Positions 1-9,042 of a DNA stretch of 64,000 bases are shown in pieces. The stretch is taken from positions 5,561,501 through 5,625,500 of the forward strand of contig NZ_CP027762.1 in assembly GCF_003852315.1 (NCBI RefSeq), read 5' to 3'. How positions within the stretch are numbered: position 1 is the stretch's first letter; each line of letters opens with the position of its first letter. The stretch comes from Pseudomonas sp. LBUM920. GTDB taxonomy: Bacteria > Pseudomonadota > Gammaproteobacteria > Pseudomonadales > Pseudomonadaceae. The notes under the pieces were generated by a model. It was given only the letters and a program-made list of their open reading frames with translations. It made no database searches and was not told the origin of the DNA. The translations under genes and the position numbers were made by a program.

Positions 1-2726
1 GGGTGTCCGGCGCATTCCTGCTGGCGCCGGTGTTGCTGTACCCGATCCTGAAAATCACCCGCACCTACCAGCTGTCATCCCTGGCGGACCTGTTTGCCTT
101 CCGTTTTCGCAGCACCTGGGCCGGCGCGCTGACCACGATTTTCATGTTGCTCGGCGTATTGCCGCTGCTGGCCCTGCAGATCCAGGCCGTGGCGGATTCC
201 ATAAGCATCTTGACCCGTGAGCCGGTGCAGCATCGCGTCGCGCTGGCCTTTTGCGCGTTGATCACGCTGTTCACGATTTTCTTCGGCTCACGCCATATCG
301 CCACCCGTGAAAAACACGAGGGCCTGGTATTTGCGATTGCCTTTGAGTCGGTGATCAAGCTGATCGCCATCGGCGGCGTCGGCTTGTATGCGCTGTATGG
401 CGTGTTCGACGGCCCGCAACAGCTGGAGCTGTGGCTGCTGCAAAACCAGACCGCCCTCGCCGCCCTGCACACACCGTTGCAAGAAGGCCCATGGCGCACG
501 CTGCTGCTGGTGTTCTTCGCCTCGGCGATCGTGATGCCGCACATGTACCACATGACCTTCACCGAGAACCTCAACCCGCGCTCATTGGTCAGCGCCAGCT
601 GGGGCCTGCCGCTGTTTCTGCTGCTGATGAGCCTGGCGGTGCCGCTGATCCTGTGGGCCGGCCTCAAGCTGGGCGCAACCACCAACCCGGAATACTTCAC
701 CCTCGGCGTCGGTATTGCCGCCAACAGCAAATCCCTGGCGTTGCTGGCGTATGTCGGCGGTTTGTCGGCGGCCAGCGGCTTGATCATCGTCACCACGCTC
801 GCGTTGTCGGGCATGGCGCTCAACCACCTGGTGCTGCCGCTGTATCAGCCGCCAGCCGAAGGCAACATCTACCGCTGGCTGAAGTGGACGCGCCGCGCGC
901 TGATTGTCGCGATCATCATGGCCGGCTATGGCTTCTACCTGTTGCTGGGCGCCGGGCAAGACCTGGCCAACCTCGGCATTGTTGCGTTCGTTGCCACCTT
1001 GCAGTTCCTGCCGGGCGTGTTGTCGGTGCTGTATTGGCCGACCGCTAATCGCCGCGGCTTTATCGCCGGTCTGCTGGCGGGGATTCTGGTGTGGATCGTT
1101 ACCATGCTGCTGCCGCTGGTCGGCAACCTGCAGGGTTTCTACATTCCGTTGCTGAACATGATTTACGTGCTGGACGACACCAGTTGGCACATGGCCGCCA
1201 TCGCTTCATTGGCTGCCAACGTCTTGATGTTCACCTTGATCTCGCTGTTCACCAACGCCAGCCCCGAAGAAACCAGCGCCGCCGAAGCCTGCGCGGTGGA
1301 CAACGTGCGCCGCCCGCAACGCCGCGAGCTGCACGCCGCCTCGCCCCAGGAGTTCGCCACGCAACTGGCCAAGCCGCTGGGTGCGAAAGCCGCGCAAAAG
1401 GAAGTCGAACAGGCCCTGCGCGACCTCTACCTGCCGTTCGACGAGCGCCGCCCGTATGCGCTGCGGCGCTTGCGTGACCGTATCGAGGCCAACCTGTCCG
1501 GCCTGATGGGGCCAAGTGTGTCCCAAGACATGGTCGAAACGTTCTTGCCCTACAAGGCTGGCGGCGAAAACTACGTCACCGAAGACATCCATTTCATCGA
1601 GAGCCGGCTGGAGGATTACCACTCGCGCCTCACCGGCCTTGCCGCCGAACTCGATGCGCTGCGCCGCTACCACCGCCAGACCCTGCAGGAGCTGCCGATG
1701 GGCGTGTGCTCCCTGGCCAAGGATCAAGAGATCCTGATGTGGAACAAGGCCATGGAAGAATTGACCGGCATCGCCGCCCAGCGGGTAGTGGGTTCGCGCC
1801 TGAACACCTTGGGCGATCCGTGGAAGGAACTGCTGCAAGGCTTTATCAACCTGCCCGACGAGCATTTGCACAAGCAGCACTTGGCACTCGACGGCCAGAC
1901 GCGGTGGCTCAACCTGCACAAAGCGGCGATCGACGAACCCCTGGCACCCGGCAACAGCGGCCTGGTGCTGCTGGTCGAAGACTTGACCGACACGCAAATG
2001 CTGGAAGACAAGCTGGTGCACTCCGAGCGCCTGGCCAGCATTGGTCGTTTGGCGGCAGGCGTAGCCCACGAGATTGGCAACCCGATCACCGGTATCGCCT
2101 GCCTGGCGCAGAACCTGCGGGAAGAGCGCGAAGAGGACGGCGAAATCACCGAAATCAGCGGGCAAATCCTTGAGCAGACCAAGCGCGTTTCCCGCATCGT
2201 GCAGTCGTTGATGAGCTTCGCCCATGCCGGCGCTCATCAGAATCAGGACGAGGCCGTGTGCCTGGCCGAAGTTGCGCAGGATGCCATAGGGCTGCTGGCC
2301 TTGAACCGGCGCAATTTCGAAGTACAGTTCTTCAATCTGTGCGACCCGGACCACTGGGTCGACGGCGATTCCCAACGCTTGGCGCAGGTGTTGATCAACT
2401 TGCTGTCCAACGCCCGTGACGCTTCCCCGCCGCACAGCGCGGTACGCGTCAAGAGCGAGGCTTTCGAGCACACGGTCGATCTGATCGTGGAGGACGAAGG
2501 CAGCGGTATTCCACAGAACATCATGGACCGATTGTTCGAACCTTTCTTCACCACCAAGGACCCGGGTGAAGGTACCGGTCTGGGCCTTGCACTGGTCTAT
2601 TCCATCGTTGAAGAGCATTATGGACAAATCACCATCGACAGCCCGGCTGACACCGAAAGCCAACGCGGCACCCGTATTCGGGTGACCTTGCCGCGTCATG
2701 TCGAAGCGACGTCCGCTGTGAACTGA
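1..2726 (+). CDS. cbrA: Sensor histidine kinase CbrA with SLC5 transporter domain (5' end outside window)
   Basis: This is the membrane sensor of the CbrAB two-component system, which controls carbon/nitrogen balance and the use of amino acids such as histidine. The first roughly 420 visible residues are a multi-span sodium:solute symporter-like domain. A PAS-like linker follows (around residues 565-660). The kinase core has the H-box AHEIGNPI, with the phosphorylated histidine at about visible residue 689, then LINLLSNARDAS, DEGSGIP and GEGTGLGLAL. The reading frame is open to the first base of the window, so the true start lies upstream; about 907 residues are visible. cbrB follows after 22 bases. 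The fused transporter domain and the neighbours cbrB and crcZ make the call very firm. Confidence 0.96.
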   Translation, partial: VSGAFLLAPVLLYPILKITRTYQLSSLADLFAFRFRSTWAGALTTIFMLLGVLPLLALQIQAVADSISILTREPVQHRVALAFCALITLFTIFFGSRHIATREKHEGLVFAIAFESVIKLIAIGGVGLYALYGVFDGPQQLELWLLQNQTALAALHTPLQEGPWRTLLLVFFASAIVMPHMYHMTFTENLNPRSLVSASWGLPLFLLLMSLAVPLILWAGLKLGATTNPEYFTLGVGIAANSKSLALLAYVGGLSAASGLIIVTTLALSGMALNHLVLPLYQPPAEGNIYRWLKWTRRALIVAIIMAGYGFYLLLGAGQDLANLGIVAFVATLQFLPGVLSVLYWPTANRRGFIAGLLAGILVWIVTMLLPLVGNLQGFYIPLLNMIYVLDDTSWHMAAIASLAANVLMFTLISLFTNASPEETSAAEACAVDNVRRPQRRELHAASPQEFATQLAKPLGAKAAQKEVEQALRDLYLPFDERRPYALRRLRDRIEANLSGLMGPSVSQDMVETFLPYKAGGENYVTEDIHFIESRLEDYHSRLTGLAAELDALRRYHRQTLQELPMGVCSLAKDQEILMWNKAMEELTGIAAQRVVGSRLNTLGDPWKELLQGFINLPDEHLHKQHLALDGQTRWLNLHKAAIDEPLAPGNSGLVLLVEDLTDTQMLEDKLVHSERLASIGRLAAGVAHEIGNPITGIACLAQNLREEREEDGEITEISGQILEQTKRVSRIVQSLMSFAHAGAHQNQDEAVCLAEVAQDAIGLLALNRRNFEVQFFNLCDPDHWVDGDSQRLAQVLINLLSNARDASPPHSAVRVKSEAFEHTVDLIVEDEGSGIPQNIMDRLFEPFFTTKDPGEGTGLGLALVYSIVEEHYGQITIDSPADTESQRGTRIRVTLPRHVEATSAVN

Positions 2727-2748
2727 GACCGTCGAGAGAATTGAATCA

Positions 2749-4188
2749 ATGCCGCACATTTTGATCGTCGAAGACGAAACAATTATCCGCTCTGCCTTGC
2801 GTCGCCTGCTTGAACGTAATCAGTACCAGGTCAGCGAAGCCGGCTCGGTGCAGGAAGCCCAAGAGCGATTCAGCATTCCCACGTTCGACCTGATTGTCAG
2901 CGACCTGCGTTTGCCGGGCGCCCCAGGCACCGAGCTGATCAAGCTTGGCCAGGGCACTCCGGTGCTGATCATGACCAGTTACGCCAGCCTGCGTTCGGCG
3001 GTGGACTCGATGAAGATGGGCGCGGTGGATTACATCGCCAAGCCTTTCGACCACGACGAAATGCTGCAGGCCGTGGCCCGCATTCTGCGCGACCGTCAGT
3101 CGGCCAGCAGCGCGCCCGCCGAACAGCGCCCCGCCGGCAAGACCGCCAACGGTGCGGACAAGCCGGGCGTCAACAACAGCAACGGCGAAATCGGCATTAT
3201 CGGCTCCTGCCCACCGATGCAGGACCTGTACAGCAAGATTCGCAAAGTCGCGCCCACCGACTCCAATGTATTGATTCAGGGTGAGTCGGGCACCGGTAAA
3301 GAACTGGTCGCCCGTGCCCTGCACAACCTGTCCAAGCGCGCCAAGGCGCCGATGATCTCGGTGAACTGCGCGGCGATCCCTGAATCACTGATCGAGTCCG
3401 AACTGTTCGGCCACGAGAAAGGCGCATTTACCGGCGCCAGCGCCGGGCGTGCGGGCCTTGTCGAAGCGGCGGACGGCGGCACTTTGTTCCTCGACGAAAT
3501 CGGCGAACTGCCGCTGGAAGCCCAGGCGCGCTTGCTGCGCGTGTTGCAGGAAGGCGAAATTCGCCGCGTAGGTTCGGTGCAATCGCAAAAAGTCGATGTT
3601 CGCCTGATCGCAGCGACCCACCGAGACCTCAAGAGCCTGGCCAAGATCGGCCAGTTCCGTGAAGACTTGTATTACCGCCTGCACGTGATCGCCCTCAAGC
3701 TGCCGGCACTGCGTGAGCGTGGCGCCGACGTCAACGAAATCGCCAGCGCCTTCCTGCTGCGCCAGAGCGCACGGATCAACCGTACCGACCTCAAGTTTGC
3801 CCCGGATGCCGAGCAGGCGATTCGTCACTACTCGTGGCCGGGGAACGTGCGAGAACTTGAGAACGCGGTCGAGCGCGCGGTCATTCTGTCGGAGAGCCCG
3901 GAGATTTCTGCCGAGCTGCTGGGCATCGACATCGAGCTGAGTGACCTGGAAGACGACGATTTCATCGGCCTGGCCCCACAACAGGGCGGCGGTAGCAATA
4001 CCAGCCACGAGCCGACGGAAGATTTGTCACTGGAAGATTACTTCCAGCACTTCGTTCTTGAGCACCAGGATCACATGACCGAGACCGAGCTGGCGCGCAA
4101 GCTGGGCGTGAGCCGCAAGTGCCTGTGGGAACGCCGCCAGCGCCTGGGCATTCCGCGACGCAAGACCGGCGTGGCCAGCGAGAGTTGA
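2749..4188 (+). CDS. cbrB: Sigma54-dependent response regulator CbrB
   Basis: NtrC-type response regulator and partner of CbrA. The receiver domain covers residues 1-120, with acidic residues E8/D9 and a phosphoacceptor at D52 (VSDLRLPG). The AAA+ domain (about 145-375) has Walker A GESGTGKE, the sigma54-contacting GAFTGA loop and a Walker B-like GGTLFLDEIGELP. A Fis-type helix-turn-helix closes the protein (LARKLGVSRKCLWERRQRLG). Its 479 residues are normal for the family. In pseudomonads CbrB activates the sigma54 promoter of crcZ, which lies directly downstream here. It is co-directional with cbrA and separated from it by 22 bases, so the two form an operon. Confidence 0.97.
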   Translation: MPHILIVEDETIIRSALRRLLERNQYQVSEAGSVQEAQERFSIPTFDLIVSDLRLPGAPGTELIKLGQGTPVLIMTSYASLRSAVDSMKMGAVDYIAKPFDHDEMLQAVARILRDRQSASSAPAEQRPAGKTANGADKPGVNNSNGEIGIIGSCPPMQDLYSKIRKVAPTDSNVLIQGESGTGKELVARALHNLSKRAKAPMISVNCAAIPESLIESELFGHEKGAFTGASAGRAGLVEAADGGTLFLDEIGELPLEAQARLLRVLQEGEIRRVGSVQSQKVDVRLIAATHRDLKSLAKIGQFREDLYYRLHVIALKLPALRERGADVNEIASAFLLRQSARINRTDLKFAPDAEQAIRHYSWPGNVRELENAVERAVILSESPEISAELLGIDIELSDLEDDDFIGLAPQQGGGSNTSHEPTEDLSLEDYFQHFVLEHQDHMTETELARKLGVSRKCLWERRQRLGIPRRKTGVASES

Positions 4189-4257
4189 GGGTGCGCCCCC
4201 ACAGGTAACACCCTCAGATGTGAAAAAACTGTTACCGCTGAATTTTCACGTAACAAA

Positions 4258-4294
4258 AGCCGGGGCTTACGGTAACGAAGCCCCGGCTTTTTTT
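4258..4294 (+). terminator. Intrinsic terminator after cbrB
   Basis: The inverted repeat AGCCGGGGCTT ... AAGCCCCGGCT is followed by a run of eight T. It lies 70 bases after the cbrB stop and upstream of the crcZ promoter, so it separates the two transcripts. Confidence 0.9.
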
Positions 4295-4353
4295 CGCCCC
4301 CAAAAACGCCGAAGGCGCCTCACACCCCCGGTTTTGCTGGGCGGCACAAAAGT

Positions 4354-4369
4354 TGGCACGCACCCTGCT
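4354..4369 (+). promoter_or_regulatory. Sigma54 (-24/-12) promoter of crcZ
   Basis: TGGCAC-N6-TGCT with GG (4355-4356) and GC (4367-4368) exactly 12 bases apart, the spacing sigma54-RNA polymerase requires. It predicts transcription starting near 4379, just before the first CA motif. The expected activator, CbrB, is encoded immediately upstream. Confidence 0.9.
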
Positions 4370-4378
4370 ATATGCTTA

Positions 4379-4774
4379 GTACAAAAACAATAACAAGCTT
4401 AGTACCAGACAATAAAAATAAGACGTATCGACTCACGCACAATAAAAACAACACGGCGGAGGCGCAGCTAACTGATTCTTTTGGAGAGGCGTTGCATTTG
4501 GGGCTTGCCCCGCAACCAGGCCGAGAACAACAAAAACTGCCCTAAGGCAGAGCCTGAACTGGTTGGATCGTAGATCAGCAACACAGCGACCAAAGCAATC
4601 CGTTTGCTCTTGGCTCCCGATTGGGAGTGTCATGAAGGTGAAGCTTCATGGCGAGGGCGATCAACAAAAACAAGAAGCCCGAAATCAATAATAAAAATAG
4701 AGCACGCAACTACTTCTGGGGGAGCTTCGGCTCCCCTTGTAGTTTCCGGCATTTGGCCGGTTCCCCTTTCTTTT
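4379..4774 (+). ncRNA. crcZ: Small RNA CrcZ (Crc/Hfq decoy)
   Basis: CrcZ titrates the Hfq-Crc translational repressor and so relieves carbon catabolite repression. The region between cbrB and pcnB has no convincing ORF and shows repeated A-rich CA motifs of the AANAANAA type: AACAATAA (4386-4393), GACAATAA (4408-4415), AACAACAC (4447-4454), AACAACAA (4526-4533) and AACAAAAA (4663-4670). A stable UUCG-capped hairpin (4719-4736, extended by AACTAC/GTAGTT) is followed by a second hairpin (4746-4760) and a T/C-rich tail, giving an end near 4774 and a length of about 396 nt, close to known CrcZ RNAs. Both ends are inferred from the promoter and terminator, not mapped. Confidence 0.9.
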
Positions 4775-4896
4775 AAGCTTATGGCGCAAGGCCTGCAGCT
4801 TGTTCCTACACCATCCCTCGACTAAATGCTAGAATCCCGGCCCATCATGCGGTCATTCTTCGTTATGGCCGAACATTCCTTCAAACAGTGCATCCC

Positions 4897-6300
4897 ATGC
4901 TGAAGAAGTTGTTCCAGTCATTCCGTTCTCCCTTGCGTCGTACGCAACACATTCGCAGCACGCCTGAAGTGCTTAACAGCAATCAGCATTCATTGCAGCG
5001 TGCTCAATTCAGCCGCTACGCGGTGAACATCGTCGAACGTTTGCAGAACGCCGGCTACCAGGCTTATCTGGTGGGTGGCTGTGTACGTGACATGTTGCTC
5101 AATATCACGCCCAAGGATTTCGACGTCGCCACCAGCGCCACGCCCGAGCAGGTGCGTGCCGAATTTCGCAACGCGCGAATCATCGGTCGCCGCTTCAAAT
5201 TGGTGCATATCCACTTTGGCCGCGAAATCATCGAGGTCGCCACGTTCCGCGCCGGCCACCCGCAAAACGATGAAGAGGAAGACACCAACCAGTCTTCCCG
5301 CAACGAGAGCGGCCGCATCCTGCGCGACAACGTCTACGGCACCCTGGAAGAAGACGCGCAACGCCGCGACTTCACCATCAACGCCTTGTATTACGATCCG
5401 GTCAGCGAGCGCATCCTCGATTACGCCAATGGCGTACACGACATTCGCAACAACCTGATCCGTTTGATCGGCGACCCGACGCAGCGCTACCAGGAAGACC
5501 CGGTGCGCATGCTGCGAGCGGTGCGTTTTGCCGCCAAGCTGAATTTCGGTATCGAGAAACACACGGCCGCGCCGATTCGCGAACTGGCGCCCTTGCTGCG
5601 GGAAATCCCTTCGGCACGCCTGTTCGAAGAAGTGCTCAAGCTGTTCCTCTCGGGGTACGCCGCCGACACGTTCGAAATGCTCGTCGACCTGCAGTTGTTC
5701 GATCCATTGTTCCCGGCCAGCGCCGAGGCTCTGGAATACAACCCGACGTACACCCACACGCTGATCAGCGAAGCCTTGATCAATACCGACCTGCGCATCA
5801 AACAGAACAAACCGGTGACCCCGGCGTTCCTGTTTGCCGCCCTGTTGTGGCCGGCCCTGCCCAAACGCGTACTGCGCCTGCAGGACCGTGGCATGCCGCC
5901 GATTCCTGCCATGCAGGAAGCTGCGCACGAGCTGATCGCCGAGCAATGCCAACGCATCGCCATTCCAAAACGTTTCACCCTGCCGATCCGCGAGATCTGG
6001 GACATGCAGGAGCGCCTGCCACGGCGCAGCGGCAAACGCGCCGACCTGCTGTTGGACAACCCGCGCTTCCGTGCTGGCTACGACTTCCTGCTGCTGCGCG
6101 AAAGCGCCGGCGAGCAGACCGACGGCCTGGGCGAATGGTGGACCGACTACCAGGACGCCAACGACAGCCAGCGCCGCGACATGATTCGTGACCTTGGCAG
6201 CAAAGGTGATGGCGCCAGCGATGGGCCGAAGAAGCGTCGTCGCAGCTCCAGCAAGCGCAAACGCACGTCTGCCGATGCCTCGGGCGCTGCAGGCGAATAA
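4897..6300 (+). CDS. pcnB: Poly(A) polymerase I PcnB
   Basis: Adds poly(A) tails to the 3' ends of RNAs and so promotes their decay. It belongs to the class II nucleotidyltransferases: GGCVRDMLL and the metal-binding pair in KDFDVATSA lie around residues 50-70, followed by the RRDFTINALYYD and RNA-binding head motifs (QEDPVRMLRAVRFAAKL). The C-terminus is basic (KKRRRSSSKRKR), typical of PcnB rather than of CCA-adding enzyme. I chose ATG 4897 (MLKKLFQ) because family members start this way; a GTG at 4888 would add three residues, and neither start has a strong Shine-Dalgarno. folK starts 2 bases after the stop. Confidence 0.94.
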   Translation: MLKKLFQSFRSPLRRTQHIRSTPEVLNSNQHSLQRAQFSRYAVNIVERLQNAGYQAYLVGGCVRDMLLNITPKDFDVATSATPEQVRAEFRNARIIGRRFKLVHIHFGREIIEVATFRAGHPQNDEEEDTNQSSRNESGRILRDNVYGTLEEDAQRRDFTINALYYDPVSERILDYANGVHDIRNNLIRLIGDPTQRYQEDPVRMLRAVRFAAKLNFGIEKHTAAPIRELAPLLREIPSARLFEEVLKLFLSGYAADTFEMLVDLQLFDPLFPASAEALEYNPTYTHTLISEALINTDLRIKQNKPVTPAFLFAALLWPALPKRVLRLQDRGMPPIPAMQEAAHELIAEQCQRIAIPKRFTLPIREIWDMQERLPRRSGKRADLLLDNPRFRAGYDFLLLRESAGEQTDGLGEWWTDYQDANDSQRRDMIRDLGSKGDGASDGPKKRRRSSSKRKRTSADASGAAGE

Positions 6301-6302
6301 AC

Positions 6303-6788
6303 GTGGAACGTATCTACATCGGTATGGGCAGCAACCTCGCTGCCCCGGACCAGCAATTGCGCAGCGCCATTGCGGCGTTGGCGCTATTGCCAGGCACCGC
6401 CCTCGTCGGTGTGTCCGACTTCTATCAGAGTGACTCCCTGCTCCCCGGTCAGCCGCGCTATACCAATGCGGTCGCGGCCCTGGACAGTAGCTTTGCGCCA
6501 CTGGCGCTGCTCGATGCACTGCAAGCCATTGAAAACGGCCAGGGCCGCGAACGTCTAGAGCGTTGGGGCCCGCGTACGCTGGACCTGGATATCCTGCTGT
6601 TTGGCGATCGCTTGATCGACGAGCCGCGTCTCAAAGTGCCTCACTACCAGATGCATCTGCGCGCGTTCGTGTTGTACCCGCTGGCCGAACTGGCCCCCGC
6701 TGAGTTGCAACTGCCCGACGGCCGAAGCCTTGCGGAGCTGTTGAAGGCCTGCCCGTTTGTCGGCCTGGAACGCCTCTCTACCGGCTGA
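6303..6788 (+). CDS. folK: 2-amino-4-hydroxy-6-hydroxymethyldihydropteridine pyrophosphokinase
   Basis: FolK transfers pyrophosphate from ATP to 6-hydroxymethyl-7,8-dihydropterin, the step before dihydropteroate synthase in folate synthesis. The 161-residue protein begins with MERIYIGMGSNL and has the HPPK signature WGPRTLDLDILLFGD (around residues 87-101), whose two aspartates bind magnesium. It starts with GTG, 2 bases after pcnB, so it is translated from the same message. The matching folP lies far away in this window, at 30618-31469 on the other strand. Confidence 0.95.
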   Translation: MERIYIGMGSNLAAPDQQLRSAIAALALLPGTALVGVSDFYQSDSLLPGQPRYTNAVAALDSSFAPLALLDALQAIENGQGRERLERWGPRTLDLDILLFGDRLIDEPRLKVPHYQMHLRAFVLYPLAELAPAELQLPDGRSLAELLKACPFVGLERLSTG

Positions 6789-7154
6789 TGCAGTCCGCGT
6801 GGGAGCAGCTTGCTCGCGAATGCGGTGAACCCGTCGATACAAGCATTGACTGACCCAGCGCATTCGCGAGCAAGCCCGCTCCACATTTGATCTCACAGGC
6901 CGTCAAAAGTGGTCTTCAACGTGCTGAAACGCGTCAGTAACAGCGGTAACACCGCCATCGTAACAATGCGGTAACACATCCAATTGACTTCCCGAGTCCT
7001 CATCACGACTATAGGCGTCCCGCTGCCGCCAACGCGGCGCTGAAGGGCGCAATCCAGGCCTTATAAGCACTGCTCTCAAGACAGTGCGCCTGTATAAACG
7101 AAGACTCACGCGCGTTACTCGCTGTTTCCAAGCGCCTGAACGAGGACCCTTTTC
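6789..7154. other. 366-base intergenic region folK-panB
   Basis: Contains a REP doublet (6799-6884) and, further on, the probable promoter region of panBC. A TTGACT (6984-6989) followed after 17 bases by GACTAT (7007-7012) is a weak promoter candidate. I see no gene in it. Confidence 0.6.
6799..6884. repeat. REP doublet (REPIN-like)
   Basis: Two inverted copies of a Pseudomonas REP: GTGGGAGCAGCTTGCTCGCG on the left and its near-complement ending GCAAGCCCGCTCCAC on the right, separated by about 34 bases. It lies just after folK, a typical extragenic site. Such pairs are non-autonomous repeats moved by RAYT transposases; no RAYT gene is in this window. Confidence 0.85.
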
Positions 7155-7955
7155 ATGCCAGACATTACCCTGACCACCTTGCAGAGCCTCAAGCTCAAAG
7201 GTGAAAAAATCACCATGCTGACGTGCTACGACGCCACCTTCGCCCACGCCAGTTGCCAGGCCGGTGTTGAAGTGCTGTTGATCGGCGACTCGCTGGGCAT
7301 GGTTCTTCAAGGGAATGACAGCACCCTGCCCGTCACCACCGATGAACTCGCCTACCACACTGCCAGCGTCAAGCGCGGCAATGAGGGTGCCTTCATCATC
7401 GCCGACCTGCCGTTCATGGGTTACGCAACGCTGGAACAGACCTTTCAGAACGCCGGCAAACTGATGCAGGCCGGCGCGCACATGATCAAGGTCGAAGGCG
7501 CCGTATGGCTCGCCGAGTCGATCCGACTGCTGGCCGAGCGCGGTGTGCCGGTATGCGTGCACATGGGCCTGACGCCACAGTCGGTGAACATCCTCGGCGG
7601 CTACAAGGTACAAGGCCGCAATGAAGCCCAGGCGCGTCAGATGCGCGCCGACGCCATTGCCCTGGAACAAGCCGGTGCCGCGATGATCCTGCTGGAATGC
7701 GTGCCGAGCGAATTGGCGGCAGAGATCACCCAGGCGGTCAAAGTGCCGGTAATCGGCATCGGCGCGGGCTCTGCCACCGACGGCCAGGTTCTGGTCTTGC
7801 ATGACATGCTCGGCCTGTCGCTGACCGGGCGAGCCCCCAAGTTCGTGAAAAACTTCATGGCAGGTAAAGACAGCATCCAGGCCGCGTTGAGCGCTTACGT
7901 CGACGAAGTCAAAGCCGTTACTTTCCCAGGCGCCGAACACGGATTCTCTGCATGA
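7155..7955 (+). CDS. panB: 3-methyl-2-oxobutanoate hydroxymethyltransferase
   Basis: Transfers a hydroxymethyl group from methylenetetrahydrofolate to 2-oxoisovalerate, giving ketopantoate, the first committed step of pantothenate synthesis. The 266 residues have the usual length. The magnesium-binding aspartate is D45 in LLIGDSLGMV, the second lies in IIADLPFMGY, and the catalytic glutamate lies in LLECVP (near residue 180). An acceptable ribosome site (GAGGA) precedes ATG 7155. Its stop overlaps the start of panC by four bases (ATGA), so the two genes are translationally coupled. Confidence 0.97.
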   Translation: MPDITLTTLQSLKLKGEKITMLTCYDATFAHASCQAGVEVLLIGDSLGMVLQGNDSTLPVTTDELAYHTASVKRGNEGAFIIADLPFMGYATLEQTFQNAGKLMQAGAHMIKVEGAVWLAESIRLLAERGVPVCVHMGLTPQSVNILGGYKVQGRNEAQARQMRADAIALEQAGAAMILLECVPSELAAEITQAVKVPVIGIGAGSATDGQVLVLHDMLGLSLTGRAPKFVKNFMAGKDSIQAALSAYVDEVKAVTFPGAEHGFSA

Positions 7956-8803
7956 ACACCGTTAAAACCGTACGAGAACTGCGCGCTGCAGTCGCCCACG
8001 CGCGCAGCGCCGGCAAGCGCATTGGCTTTGTGCCCACCATGGGCAACCTGCACAGCGGCCACGCCACCCTGGTGACCAAGGCCGCCCAGCAATCGGATTT
8101 CGTGGTGGCGAGTATCTTCGTCAACCCGTTGCAGTTCGGTGCCGGCGAGGACCTGGACAAATACCCTCGCACCTTGGCCGCCGATCAGGAAAAACTGCTG
8201 CAAGCCGGTTGCAACCTGCTGTTCGCGCCAACCGTTGAAGAAATGTACCCCGGCGGCATGAGCGGCCAGACCCGCGTCAGCGTCCCGCAACTGTCCGAAG
8301 GCCTCTGCGGCGCCAGCCGCCCCGGGCACTTCGAAGGGGTAGCGACGGTGGTCAGCAAGCTGTTCAACATGGTCCAGCCGGATATGGCCGTGTTTGGCCA
8401 GAAGGACTATCAGCAACTGGCAGTGATTCGCGCCATGGTGCATGACCTGAACATGCCGATCCAGATCATCGGCGAGCCCACTGTGCGTGCCGCTGACGGC
8501 CTCGCGCTGTCCTCGCGCAACGGCTACCTCAGCGAAGAACAACGCGCCATCGCGCCGGTGCTGTACCGCAGCCTCAGCCAGATTGCCGCCGCCATCAAGG
8601 GAGGCGACCACGATTTTGCCAAACTGCGTGCCGAGCAGATCCAGCAGATCGAAGCGGCCGGATTGCGCATCGACTACCTGGAAGTGCGCCAGGGCGTGCA
8701 CCTGCGTCCCGCCACGCCTGAGGATCGCGATGTAGTGATCCTGGTGGCTGCGTATTTGGGCGCCACACGCCTGATCGACAACCTGCACCTGACCCTGGCC
8801 TGA
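7952..8803 (+). CDS. panC: Pantothenate synthetase (pantoate-beta-alanine ligase)
   Basis: Joins pantoate and beta-alanine with ATP to give pantothenate. The nucleotidyltransferase HIGH-type motif is seen in PTMGNLHSGH (around residues 28-37) and the KMSKS-like stretch in LALSSRNGYLS (around 185-195). FGQKDYQQL lies between them. Its 283 residues are normal. It overlaps panB by four bases. The beta-alanine it needs is normally made by PanD, whose gene is not next to it here. Confidence 0.97.
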   Translation: MNTVKTVRELRAAVAHARSAGKRIGFVPTMGNLHSGHATLVTKAAQQSDFVVASIFVNPLQFGAGEDLDKYPRTLAADQEKLLQAGCNLLFAPTVEEMYPGGMSGQTRVSVPQLSEGLCGASRPGHFEGVATVVSKLFNMVQPDMAVFGQKDYQQLAVIRAMVHDLNMPIQIIGEPTVRAADGLALSSRNGYLSEEQRAIAPVLYRSLSQIAAAIKGGDHDFAKLRAEQIQQIEAAGLRIDYLEVRQGVHLRPATPEDRDVVILVAAYLGATRLIDNLHLTLA

Positions 8804-8852
8804 CCCTGCCTTTTCTCCCTTGAAAAAAAGCGCGCCTGTTGCCCTCCCCGCT

Positions 8853-8880
8853 GTGCCGGTATAAAAAAGTACCGGCTACA
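8853..8880 (+). terminator. Hairpin after panC
   Basis: The inverted repeat GCCGGTA (8855-8861) and TACCGGC (8870-8876), flanked by TGT/ACA, lies 50 bases after the panC stop. It has no T run, so termination is only probable. Confidence 0.45.
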
Positions 8881-9042
8881 GCGCAGACAAAGCCAAGACA
8901 TATCGACACGCTAGGTTTAATGTAAACGCCCTGTGCCATTGTTGGCGCTGACCGGAACCCAACGCCTGATGAAAGACTGGACGTTCCGGATTTAGAAGTG
9001 TCCTAAAGGCAAGTCCCCGTAATAAAAAGGAAAACCGCAGCG

